NCBI GenBank assembly: GCA_937927885.1
Contig: CALEZJ010000010.1
Span: 1-8,327 of the forward strand
DNA: 8,327 nucleotides
DNA from: an uncultured Paracoccaceae bacterium
GTDB taxonomy: Bacteria; Pseudomonadota; Alphaproteobacteria; Rhodobacterales; Rhodobacteraceae
Reading direction: 5' to 3'
Part shown: positions 1 through 6,189 of the stretch, piece by piece
Position numbering within the stretch: position 1 is the stretch's first letter
Layout: each line of letters begins with the position of its first letter
Position numbers and translations under genes: made by a program
Notes under the pieces: generated by a model
Told to the model about the DNA's origin: nothing
The model's database searches: none
The model's input: only the letters and a program-made list of their open reading frames with translations

Positions 1-133
1 GCTCTGGGCCATCTCGCGTGAGAGGTATGGGCAGGGGGACCGTTACATGGTCATCGTGCGGGCCAATCGGGGCCAGATCCGCAACCCGGATCTGATCTAT
101 CCCGGCCAGATCTTTGCCTTGCCCGAGGATTGA
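1..133 (+). CDS. LysM peptidoglycan-binding domain protein, C-terminal fragment
   Basis: An open frame enters from the left edge (first full codon at 2) and stops with TGA at 131-133, leaving 43 residues. They read as the second half of a LysM repeat: LWAISRERYG near the start, then a helix ending in RANRGQI, the NPDLIYPGQ turn, and a final FALPED. The order 'W-x-I-S/A...Y...N...I-x-N-P-D-x-I-Y-P-G-Q' is the LysM hallmark, a fold that binds N-acetylglucosamine in peptidoglycan. In Rhodobacteraceae such a C-terminal LysM commonly ends a larger envelope protein, but the rest of this one is outside the window, so its full function cannot be given. The gene reads towards the ABC transporter 82 bp downstream; I see no convincing terminator in that gap. 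Confidence 0.85.
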   Translation, partial: LWAISRERYGQGDRYMVIVRANRGQIRNPDLIYPGQIFALPED

Positions 134-215
134 CTGCGGCCGAAAAGGCCCCGGGGGGCTGGCAATATCGCCTTTGCTTGCTTAGGTCCCCTGTCAGGCC
201 AGCAAGGACGCCAGC

Positions 216-2066
216 ATGCGATACAGACCCTCGAACAGCGCCCAGCCCGCGGATGCGGGCGATCCTTCTGCATCGGGACGGGCAACGCTGCGCCGGGTGG
301 TCCCCTATCTGTGGCCATCGGGGGAGTCGGGGATCAAGACGCGGGTCGTCGTGTCGATGGTCCTCCTTCTGGTGGCGAAGCTGATCGCTGTGGGCACGCC
401 GCTCCTTTACAAGGCGGCGGTGGATTCGCTGGCGCCGAGCGAGCTCGATGCGGGCTGGCTGGTGGGGATCGGCGCGGTGGGGCTGACGCTGGCCTATGGC
501 ATGGCGCGGCTGCTGACCAACGGGTTCCAGCAATTGCGCGACGCGGTGTTTGCCGTGGTGGGGCAAAGGGCGCTCAGGGCGCTGGCGCTGGAAACCTTCA
601 CCCATATTCACCGCCTCAGCCTGCGCTATCACCTGACCCGCAAGACCGGCGGCCTGTCGCGAGTCATCGAGCGCGGGGTCAAGGGTGTCGATTTCCTGCT
701 GCGTTTCCTGTTGTTCAACATCGGGCCGCTGTTTCTGGAACTGGCGCTGATCGGCGCGGTGCTGGTGGTGCTGTTCGACGCCTGGTATCTGGCGGTGATC
801 GTGGTCACCATCGGCCTCTATGTCTGGTTCACCTTTGCGGTGACCGAATGGCGCATTCGCCTGCGCCGCGAGATGAACAAGCAGGATACGGACGCCAACC
901 AGAAGGCCATCGACAGCCTGTTGAACTTCGAGACGGTCAAGTATTTCAACGCCGAAGAGCGCGAGGCAAGGCGCTATGACAAGGCGATGGAGGGCTATGA
1001 GGCGGCTTCGCTGAAGACCGCTTATTCGCTGGCGATCCTGAACTTCGGCCAGTGGCTGCTGATTACCGGCGGGCTGGTGGCGGTGATGGTCATGGCGGCC
1101 GTCGGCGTGCAGAACGGCCATCTGACGGTGGGCGATTTCGTCATGGTCAACGCCTACATGATCCAGATCACCATGCCGCTGAACTTTCTGGGCTCGGTTT
1201 ACCGCGAGATCCGGCAGGCGCTGGTCGATATGGGCGAGATGTTCGCCCTGCTGGGGCAGGCGCCGGATGTGGTGGAAAAGCCGGGCGCAATGCCGCTGCG
1301 GCTGGCCGGGGGGCATGTGCGGCTGGAGGGGGTGCATTTCGCCTATGACCCCGAACGTGCGATCCTGAAAGGGGTGACCATCGACATTCCCGCCGGGCAG
1401 AAGGTGGCGCTGGTCGGGGCCTCGGGCTCGGGCAAGTCGACCATCGGACGGCTGCTGTTCCGGTTCTATGACGTAACGGCCGGGCGGCTGGTGATCGACG
1501 GGCAGGATGTGCGGGATGTGACCCTGACCAGCCTGCATGCCGCGGTTGGGGTGGTGCCGCAGGATACGGTGCTGTTCAACGACACGATTTATTACAACAT
1601 CGCCTATGGCAAGGATAACCCGACCCGCGCCGAGGTCGAGGAGGCCGCGCGTGCGGCGCGGATCCACGATTTCATCACCTCGCTGCCGCAGGGCTATGAC
1701 ACGCCGGTGGGCGAGCGCGGGTTGAAGCTGTCGGGGGGCGAAAAGCAGCGCGTCGGGATTGCGCGCACCTTGTTGAAAAACCCGGCGATCCTGCTTTTGG
1801 ACGAGGCCACATCGGCGCTCGACAGCCAGACCGAGCAGGGGATTCAAGAGTCGCTCGCGCAGATGGGGCAGGGGCGCACCGTGGTCACCATCGCACACCG
1901 GTTGTCGACGGTCGTCGATGCCGACCGGATCGTGGTGCTTGAAGCCGGGAAGGTGGTCGAGGAGGGCACCCACGCCCAACTTCTGGCGCTGGACGGGCGC
2001 TATGCGCGCATGTGGGAGCGGCAGGCGCAGGGCGAGGCGATGGTCTCGGTCCGTGAGGTGGGGTGA
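216..2066 (+). CDS. Atm1/ABCB7-type ABC exporter (fused permease and ATPase)
   Basis: A 616-residue half-transporter, membrane domain first and ATPase second, expected to act as a homodimer in the inner membrane. Six hydrophobic segments lie at about 43-65, 81-100, 165-187, 190-209, 279-298 and 306-327. The membrane domain carries Atm1-family signatures: NFETVKYFN (237-245), LNFGQ (275-279, whose Asn and Gln line the glutathione pocket in solved Atm1 structures), GDFVMVNAYM (306-315) and PLNFLGSVYREIRQ (321-334). The ATPase is intact: Walker A GASGSGKST (401-409), Q-loop Gln449, signature LSGGEKQR (505-512), Walker B ILLLDEATSALD (525-536) and H-loop His561. Family members export glutathione-linked sulfur or metal compounds and are tied to Fe-S and heavy-metal homeostasis; the substrate here is inferred. 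AAGGA at 204-208 lies 7 bases before the ATG and supports the start. The last codons and TGA fall inside a palindromic repeat. Confidence 0.94.
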   Translation: MRYRPSNSAQPADAGDPSASGRATLRRVVPYLWPSGESGIKTRVVVSMVLLLVAKLIAVGTPLLYKAAVDSLAPSELDAGWLVGIGAVGLTLAYGMARLLTNGFQQLRDAVFAVVGQRALRALALETFTHIHRLSLRYHLTRKTGGLSRVIERGVKGVDFLLRFLLFNIGPLFLELALIGAVLVVLFDAWYLAVIVVTIGLYVWFTFAVTEWRIRLRREMNKQDTDANQKAIDSLLNFETVKYFNAEEREARRYDKAMEGYEAASLKTAYSLAILNFGQWLLITGGLVAVMVMAAVGVQNGHLTVGDFVMVNAYMIQITMPLNFLGSVYREIRQALVDMGEMFALLGQAPDVVEKPGAMPLRLAGGHVRLEGVHFAYDPERAILKGVTIDIPAGQKVALVGASGSGKSTIGRLLFRFYDVTAGRLVIDGQDVRDVTLTSLHAAVGVVPQDTVLFNDTIYYNIAYGKDNPTRAEVEEAARAARIHDFITSLPQGYDTPVGERGLKLSGGEKQRVGIARTLLKNPAILLLDEATSALDSQTEQGIQESLAQMGQGRTVVTIAHRLSTVVDADRIVVLEAGKVVEEGTHAQLLALDGRYARMWERQAQGEAMVSVREVG

Positions 2067-2114
2067 AACCCCACCTTACTGGCGCGCCGCGTAGGGTGGG
2101 GTTTCACCCCACCC
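2057..2114. repeat. Paired, mutually inverted palindromes between convergent genes
   Basis: Two perfect hairpins sit side by side. The first has arms GGTGGGGT (2057-2064) and ACCCCACC (2068-2075) with loop GAA. The second has arms GGGTGGGGT (2094-2102) and ACCCCACCC (2106-2114) with loop TTC. The 19-bp first unit, GGTGGGGTGAAACCCCACC, is the exact reverse complement of the core of the second, so the two are also an inverted repeat of each other. The symmetry continues inward (CCACCTTAC against GTAGGGTGG, one mismatch) to a central GGCGCGCC. The form resembles dispersed REP-like intergenic palindromes of alphaproteobacteria; that membership is inferred, because only one locus is visible. It covers the ABC transporter stop codon (2064-2066) and ends 10 bp before the stop of the convergent DUF2892 gene, so it may end transcription from both sides, though neither stem is followed by a T-run. 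Confidence 0.85.
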
Positions 2115-2124
2115 CCGGCAGGTT

Positions 2125-2328
2125 TCAGCGCCGGACCGGGCAGGTCGAGAAGCCGAAAAGCCGATACAGCGGGCAGGTGCCCAGAAGACCGGTCAACAGC
2201 GGCACGATGCCGATCAGATAGGCCCAGCGGTAAGCGCCTTCGGTGTTCAGGAAGAACCCGGCGATCAGCGCCAGACCGACGACGATGCGCAGGATGCGGT
2301 CGATACCGCCGACATTGTTGGCAAACAT
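2125..2328 (-). CDS. YgaP-like DUF2892 small inner-membrane protein
   Basis: A 67-residue protein with two membrane segments. It opens with FANNVGGIDRILR, close to the N-V-G-x-x-D-R-x-x-R opening of the DUF2892/YgaP membrane family. A hydrophobic helix follows (about 15-27), then a second (about 37-50) that runs into GTCPLYRLFGFSTCP with two conserved cysteines. No enzymatic domain is fused; in E. coli YgaP a similar membrane part carries a rhodanese domain. The biochemical role of the stand-alone form is unknown to me. ATG at 2328 is preferred over an in-frame GTG at 2337: the Shine-Dalgarno AAAGGAG (2343-2337) is 8 bases from the ATG but overlaps the GTG. It lies 71 bp downstream of the Crp/Fnr gene on the same strand, with a TGTGA-type dyad between them, so it may be a target of that regulator or simply the last gene of the operon. 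Confidence 0.88.
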   Translation of the reverse strand: MFANNVGGIDRILRIVVGLALIAGFFLNTEGAYRWAYLIGIVPLLTGLLGTCPLYRLFGFSTCPVRR

Positions 2329-2336
2329 GGCAAGCA

Positions 2337-2343
2337 CTCCTTT
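2337..2343 (-). promoter_or_regulatory. Ribosome binding site that decides the DUF2892 start
   Basis: On the minus strand AAAGGAG occupies 2343-2337, 8 bases before ATG 2328. The longer reading from GTG 2337 would put the start codon on top of this site, so the 67-residue form is the likelier product. Confidence 0.7.
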
Positions 2344-2389
2344 GGGCCAGTGGATGCCTGACCCCTACCTGATTCGGGTCGCCGTTGTC

Positions 2390-2404
2390 TGTGACCTCGT
2401 CACA
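2390..2404. promoter_or_regulatory. Possible Crp/Fnr-type operator (TGTGAC-N3-GTCACA)
   Basis: A perfect 6-bp dyad, TGTGAC CTC GTCACA, spans the stop codon of the Crp/Fnr gene (2400-2402) and lies 61 bp upstream of the DUF2892 start. Its half-site matches the CRP half-site TGTGA/TCACA, but the gap between TGTGA and TCACA is 5 bases, not the usual 6. The regulator encoded beside it has Arg-Glu-x-x-Ser-Arg in its recognition helix, where CRP uses Arg and Glu to read TGTGA. The location and residues fit autoregulation or control of the DUF2892 gene. A dyad of this size arises by chance about once every few kb, so the call is tentative. Confidence 0.35.
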
Positions 2405-3041
2405 TCGCGACAGCGAGTCGCGCCAGCGCGGGCCGGTTGAGCAATTCGACCCGCCCCCGATCCGTCGTCAGAAGGCCGCGTTTGGCCAGAGCCTCCAGCC
2501 TGCGCGACACCACCTCGCGCGCCGATCCAATGCGCGCGGCCAGTTCCGCATGGGTTGCCTCGACCGCGCCCCCTTCGGCCAGATCCAGCAGCGCCTGCGC
2601 CAGCCGCGCTTCGACGCGGGTAAAGGCGACGCGCTCCAGCAGTTGGGTCATGTCGTTCATCCGCATCGCCAGCGCGCGGAACACGAAGCCGCGAAAGGCG
2701 TCCGAGCGTGCCATCAGGCTGTGAAACAGCGGTGCGGGGATCAGCACCAGCCGCGTCTCGCTGACCGTGACGGCCTCGCCGGAATAGGGTTCGTCACCCA
2801 AAAGGCCCAGCGTGGACTGGATGCAGCTTTGCCCCGGTTCGACCGCATAGAGCAGGATCTCGCGCCCGGTCGGTCCGGTGAGGCTGACCTCGATCCGGCC
2901 GGAAAGCACCACGGCGAAACCCTGCGCCGTCTCGCCGGGAGCAAAGAGGCGCGCGCCGCGCGGAAGGGTCTGGACCGGCAGCGCGTCGAGCCGCGCGGCC
3001 TCGTCAGGCGCCAGACCCAGCGCGGCGCCCGCCCAGCCCAT
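2400..3041 (-). CDS. Crp/Fnr-family transcriptional regulator
   Basis: A 213-residue regulator with an N-terminal cyclic-nucleotide-binding-type beta-barrel (about 20-115, including LPRGARLFAPGE and VVLSGRIEVSL), a long dimerisation helix (about 115-145) and a C-terminal winged helix-turn-helix (about 161-200). The recognition helix carries R175-E176-V-V-S179-R180; Arg and Glu match the CRP residues that read TGTGA. There is no N-terminal cysteine cluster and only one cysteine (Cys73), so an FNR-type Fe-S oxygen sensor is unlikely. The barrel loop lacks the clear R-S/T-A phosphate-binding motif of cAMP-binding CRP, so the ligand is unknown. Its ATG shares one base with the mmsB stop (TGATG at 3043-3039) and has no clear Shine-Dalgarno, which suggests translation by coupling to mmsB. 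It may act on this operon, on the DUF2892 gene, or elsewhere. Confidence 0.92.
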   Translation of the reverse strand: MGWAGAALGLAPDEAARLDALPVQTLPRGARLFAPGETAQGFAVVLSGRIEVSLTGPTGREILLYAVEPGQSCIQSTLGLLGDEPYSGEAVTVSETRLVLIPAPLFHSLMARSDAFRGFVFRALAMRMNDMTQLLERVAFTRVEARLAQALLDLAEGGAVEATHAELAARIGSAREVVSRRLEALAKRGLLTTDRGRVELLNRPALARLAVAM

Positions 3042-3910
3042 CAGCCGCGCCCGCGTTTTTCGAACCGGGGCAGCATGGCGGAAAAGTCCATGCCGCGCCC
3101 GTCCTCGCGTTCCACGAACTGTTCGTAGAGCGCCGCCGCGAGTTGCCCCATCGGCGTGTCGGCATCCGCCGATTGCGCGGCCTGCTGCGACAGTCGCAAG
3201 TCCTTCAGCATCAATTCCGCCGCAAACCCGGGCTTGTAGCCGTTATCCGCCGGCGATTTGGCCCCGACACCCGGCGCCGGGGTATAGGCGTTCATCGTCC
3301 AGGAATAGCCCGACGAGGTCGAGACAACATCGAACATCTTCTGGCGGTCCAGTCCCAGCTTGTCGGCCAGGGCAAAGGCCTCGCAGGTGGCAATCATGGT
3401 CACGCCCAGGATCATGTTGTTGCAGATCTTGGCCGATTGTCCGGCGCCGGCGCCGCCGCAATGCACGGCCTTCTGGCCCATCACCGCGAAGAGGGGCTGA
3501 ACGCGGGCAAAGGCGGCCTCGGTCCCGCCGACCATGAAGGTCAGCGTGCCGGCCGTGGCGCCGCCCACGCCGCCCGAAACCGGCGCATCCAGCGCCCCCA
3601 GCCCCGCCGCCGCTGCCTGTTCGGCCACCGCGCGGGCGCTGTCGACATCCACGGTCGAGCAATCGCACAGCACTGCGCCCGGGGCCATCGACGGGATCAC
3701 CTCGGCGGCGATGCTGCGCAGGATGGCGCCGTTGGGCAGCATGGTGATGACCACCTCGGCCCCCCGCGCTGCCTCGGCCGCGCTGGCGGCCATGGTCAGC
3801 CCCTCGGGCCGCGCGGCCACGTCAAATCCCGTCACCTCGTGCCCGGCCTTCACCAGATTGGCCGCCATCGGCCCGCCCATGTTGCCAAGGCCAATGAATG
3901 CGATTTTCAT
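3041..3910 (-). CDS. mmsB: 3-hydroxyisobutyrate dehydrogenase
   Basis: A 289-residue NAD-dependent beta-hydroxyacid dehydrogenase that oxidises 3-hydroxyisobutyrate to methylmalonate semialdehyde in valine breakdown. The N-terminal Rossmann fold opens with IAFIGLGNMGGPMAANL (glycines 7, 9, 12). The substrate-binding signature DAPVSGGVGGATAGTL is at 108-122. The catalytic lysine is Lys161 in GAGQSAKICNN, followed by the all-helical C-terminal domain with GYSWTMN and GYKPGFAAELMLKDL. Length is normal for the family. Related enzymes such as tartronate-semialdehyde reductase share the fold, but the adjacent hydrolase, acyl-CoA dehydrogenase and mmsA make 3-hydroxyisobutyrate the likely substrate. 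The start overlaps the hydrolase stop by four bases (ATGA at 3910-3907), and a good GGAGGG (3923-3918) sits 7 bases before the ATG. The stop overlaps the start of the Crp/Fnr gene by one base. Confidence 0.95.
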   Translation of the reverse strand: MKIAFIGLGNMGGPMAANLVKAGHEVTGFDVAARPEGLTMAASAAEAARGAEVVITMLPNGAILRSIAAEVIPSMAPGAVLCDCSTVDVDSARAVAEQAAAAGLGALDAPVSGGVGGATAGTLTFMVGGTEAAFARVQPLFAVMGQKAVHCGGAGAGQSAKICNNMILGVTMIATCEAFALADKLGLDRQKMFDVVSTSSGYSWTMNAYTPAPGVGAKSPADNGYKPGFAAELMLKDLRLSQQAAQSADADTPMGQLAAALYEQFVEREDGRGMDFSAMLPRFEKRGRG

Positions 3911-4929
3911 GCGTCTTCCCTCCAGTCGTCGGCCCCCAGCGGCGCCAGCATGGCGGCCACTTCGGCCTCTGTCACGTCCTCGGCGCGGGCGTGGCGCCAG
4001 CGCGGGTTGCGGTCCTTGTCGATGATCTGGGCGCGCACGCCCTCGATGAAATCGCCCTGGTCCATGCTGCGCCAGGTCCAGCGGAATTCCTGCCGCAGCG
4101 CGTCGGCCAGACTGCCCGGGCCGGGGCGCAGCATGGCTAGGGTCGAGGCCATGGACAGCGGCGAATTGCGCCGCATCGCCTTGAGCGCGCTGGTGGCGAG
4201 GGGGCTGCCATCGTCCTGCAGGGCACGCAGGATCGCCGGAATGTCGCCTGCAAACAGCGCGTCAACCTGCGCCTGCGCGGCGGCCAGCGGGCTTTCGGGC
4301 GCCGCATGGTGCGGGATCACCACCTGCCCGGTCTCGCACAGGGCGGACTTGATCGCGGGCCAGTCGGATTCGGGCACGAAAGCATCGGCAAAGCCCGCGT
4401 GAATCGCGTCGCCCGGCCCCATCCGCGCCGCCGTCAGCGCCAGATAGAGGCCCAGGTGTCCCGGCGCCTTCGCGAGCAGCCAGGTGCCGCCCACGTCCGG
4501 GATCAGGCCGATCCCGCATTCCGGCATCGCCATCTGCGTCGATTCGCCAACGATCCGGTGCCGGATATGGCAGCCATAGCCCACACCGCCGCCCATGACG
4601 AAGCCATTGAGAAAGCTGACGACGGGTTTGGGATAGGTGCTGAACATCAGGTTCATGCGGTATTCGTCGCGCCAGAAGTCGCGACCCACGGCGAGGTTTC
4701 CGGCCTTGCCCGCCGCTGTCGCCTGCGCGATGTCGCCCCCCGCGCAAAACGACCGATCCCCCGTGGCATCGAGGATCACCACGTCGATTTCCGGATCATC
4801 CCTCCAGGCGTTCAGCGCCGCCTCGGTGGCCAGACACATGCCGTGCGTCAGTGCATTCAGCGCAGCCGGTCGGTTCAGCGTCAGTCGCCCGGCGCGACCC
4901 TCGGTGCGGACCAGAAGCTCGGCGCTCAT
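3907..4929 (-). CDS. 3-hydroxyisobutyryl-CoA hydrolase (HIBCH type)
   Basis: A 340-residue member of the enoyl-CoA hydratase (crotonase) superfamily that releases 3-hydroxyisobutyrate from its CoA ester. Crotonase oxyanion-hole segments are FCAGGDI (61-67) and VMGGGVGYG (111-119). Features that separate the hydrolase from true hydratases are present: PECGIGLIPDVGGTW with Glu137 and Asp145 at the same 8-residue spacing as the catalytic Glu143/Asp151 of human HIBCH, length well above a ~260-residue hydratase, and the C-terminal EGVRAQIIDKDRNPRW motif. It is probably cytoplasmic, with no signal peptide. Removing CoA at this step limits accumulation of reactive methacrylyl-CoA. The start overlaps the acyl-CoA dehydrogenase stop (ATGA at 4929-4926) with a G-rich GGGGCGGGA just upstream; the end overlaps the mmsB start. 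Genomes often label this family simply 'enoyl-CoA hydratase/isomerase'. Confidence 0.93.
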   Translation of the reverse strand: MSAELLVRTEGRAGRLTLNRPAALNALTHGMCLATEAALNAWRDDPEIDVVILDATGDRSFCAGGDIAQATAAGKAGNLAVGRDFWRDEYRMNLMFSTYPKPVVSFLNGFVMGGGVGYGCHIRHRIVGESTQMAMPECGIGLIPDVGGTWLLAKAPGHLGLYLALTAARMGPGDAIHAGFADAFVPESDWPAIKSALCETGQVVIPHHAAPESPLAAAQAQVDALFAGDIPAILRALQDDGSPLATSALKAMRRNSPLSMASTLAMLRPGPGSLADALRQEFRWTWRSMDQGDFIEGVRAQIIDKDRNPRWRHARAEDVTEAEVAAMLAPLGADDWREDA

Positions 4930-6071
4930 TCCCGCCCCGCGAGCAGACTGCGTGCCACGATCAGGCGCATGATTTCATTGGTTCCTTCCAGAATCTGATG
5001 CACCCGCAGGTCCCGCACGATCTTTTCAATCCCGTAATCCGCCAGATAGCCATAGCCGCCGTGCAGTTGCAGGCATTGATCGGCGACATGGCTGGCGGCT
5101 TCGGTGACGAATTTCTTCGCCATCGCGCAGAACTTGGTGGCGTCGGGCGCCTTGTGGTCCAGTTTCCACGCCGCCTGCCGCAGAAAGGTGCGCGCCGCCT
5201 GCAATTCGATCTCCAGATCGGCCAGCCGGAACTGCAGCGCCTGAAACTGGTCCAGCGTCTGACCAAAGGCCCTGCGTTCGGCCATGTAGGCGAGCGTCTG
5301 GTTCAGGGCTTGCTGTGCGCCACCCAGCGAGCAGGCGGAGATATTCAGCCGCCCGCCGTCCAGTCCGGCCATCGCGTATTTGAACCCGTCGCCCTCGGAG
5401 CCGACGAGGTTCTCCAGCGGAACCAGACAATCGTCGAACTGCACCTGCCGTGTCGGTTGCGAGCGCCAGCCCATCTTGTCCTCGAGCCCGCCATAGGACA
5501 GACCCGGTGTGCCGTTTTCCACCACCAGCGTGGAAATTCCCTTTGGCCCCTCGGCCCCGGTGCGCACCATCACCACATAGGCGTCCGAATACCCCCCGCC
5601 CGAGATGAAGGCCTTGGTGCCGTTGAGGGTATAGCCCTCGTTCCCCTTCGCCGCGCGGGTCTTCAGCGCTGCCGCATCGCTGCCCGAGCCGGGTTCGGTC
5701 AGGCAATACGAGAGCACGGTCTGCATGGTGATCGCGGGGCTCAGATAGCGTTCCTTGACCTCGGGGCTGGCAAACCGGTCCAGCATCGCCGCGCACATGT
5801 TGTGGATCGACAGGAAGCTGGCGACCGACGGGCAGGCCATGGACAGCGCCTCGAAGACCAGCGTCGCATCGAGGCGGCTGAGGCCCGCGCCCCCTGCCTC
5901 CTCGCTGACGTAGAGCCCGCCAAACCCCAGTTCGGCCAGCTTTGGCCACAGGGCCCGCGGGATCGTGCCTTCGGCCTCCCACGTCCTGGCAAAGGGCGCG
6001 ATATGCTCGGCGCCAAAGGCCTGCGCCATCTCGAAGATGGCCGATTGTTCCTCGGTCAGTGCGAAATCCAC
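4926..6071 (-). CDS. Acyl-CoA dehydrogenase, likely isobutyryl-CoA dehydrogenase (ACAD8-like)
   Basis: A 381-residue FAD enzyme expected to oxidise isobutyryl-CoA to methacrylyl-CoA and pass electrons to electron-transfer flavoprotein. The fold order is visible: N-terminal helical domain (1-120), beta domain with YCLTEPGSGSD (122-132) and GTKAFISGGG (151-160), then the C-terminal helical domain with RRAFGQTLDQFQALQF (266-281) and QLHGGYGYLADYGIEKIVRD (335-354). The catalytic base is Glu362 in ILEGTNEIMR. The gene begins with GTG (6071-6069); GGAAGGGGG (6086-6078) sits 6 bases before it and no in-frame ATG lies nearby. The substrate is inferred from its four-base overlap with the 3-hydroxyisobutyryl-CoA hydrolase gene and linkage to mmsB and mmsA; short/branched-chain relatives cannot be excluded by sequence alone. 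It heads a tightly packed unit of four genes. Confidence 0.92.
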   Translation of the reverse strand: MDFALTEEQSAIFEMAQAFGAEHIAPFARTWEAEGTIPRALWPKLAELGFGGLYVSEEAGGAGLSRLDATLVFEALSMACPSVASFLSIHNMCAAMLDRFASPEVKERYLSPAITMQTVLSYCLTEPGSGSDAAALKTRAAKGNEGYTLNGTKAFISGGGYSDAYVVMVRTGAEGPKGISTLVVENGTPGLSYGGLEDKMGWRSQPTRQVQFDDCLVPLENLVGSEGDGFKYAMAGLDGGRLNISACSLGGAQQALNQTLAYMAERRAFGQTLDQFQALQFRLADLEIELQAARTFLRQAAWKLDHKAPDATKFCAMAKKFVTEAASHVADQCLQLHGGYGYLADYGIEKIVRDLRVHQILEGTNEIMRLIVARSLLAGRE

Positions 6072-6138
6072 CCTGTTCCCCCTTCCGGTCCGTGAACTGA
6101 ACAGCCGTTTGGATCCCGACTGTTTCCACAGGATTTCA

Positions 6139-6167
6139 GCCCTGCCCGAATCCCGCCCGGACAGGGC
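6139..6167 (-). terminator. GC-rich imperfect hairpin after the cupredoxin gene
   Basis: In the 118-bp gap between the cupredoxin stop and the acyl-CoA dehydrogenase start, GCCCTG (6139-6144) pairs with CAGGGC (6162-6167). The stem continues with CCG/CGG after one C-A mismatch, closing a 9-base loop. No T-run follows on the minus strand, so it could be a weak terminator, an mRNA-end stabiliser or a chance structure. The rest of the gap must hold any separate promoter of the acyl-CoA dehydrogenase unit; I could not pick out a convincing -35/-10 pair. Confidence 0.3.
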
Positions 6168-6189
6168 GCTGCCGATGGGGGAGGCGCGG

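Noticed and set aside
134..215. Possible terminator GGCC-GAAAA-GGCC after the LysM gene
   Set aside because: Only a 4-bp stem with no T-run; not enough to call a terminator.
51..1979. A 642-codon open frame on the minus strand opposite the ABC transporter
   Set aside because: Its composition (runs rich in His, Arg, Gln, Pro) is what the reverse strand of a GC-rich gene gives, and it matches no family I know. The plus-strand gene has every ABC motif intact.
2385..3128. Plus-strand frames opposite the Crp/Fnr and mmsB genes
   Set aside because: No domain signal and Arg/Pro/Ala-rich shadow composition; both minus-strand genes are complete.
4851..6095. A 414-codon plus-strand open frame opposite the acyl-CoA dehydrogenase
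   Set aside because: Same shadow composition; the minus-strand protein has a full set of acyl-CoA dehydrogenase motifs.
6120..6131. Small dyad CTGT-TTCC-ACAG upstream of the acyl-CoA dehydrogenase, considered as an Fnr/Crp-type site
   Set aside because: Four-base arms that match neither TTGAT nor TGTGA half-sites; expected by chance in a window of this size.
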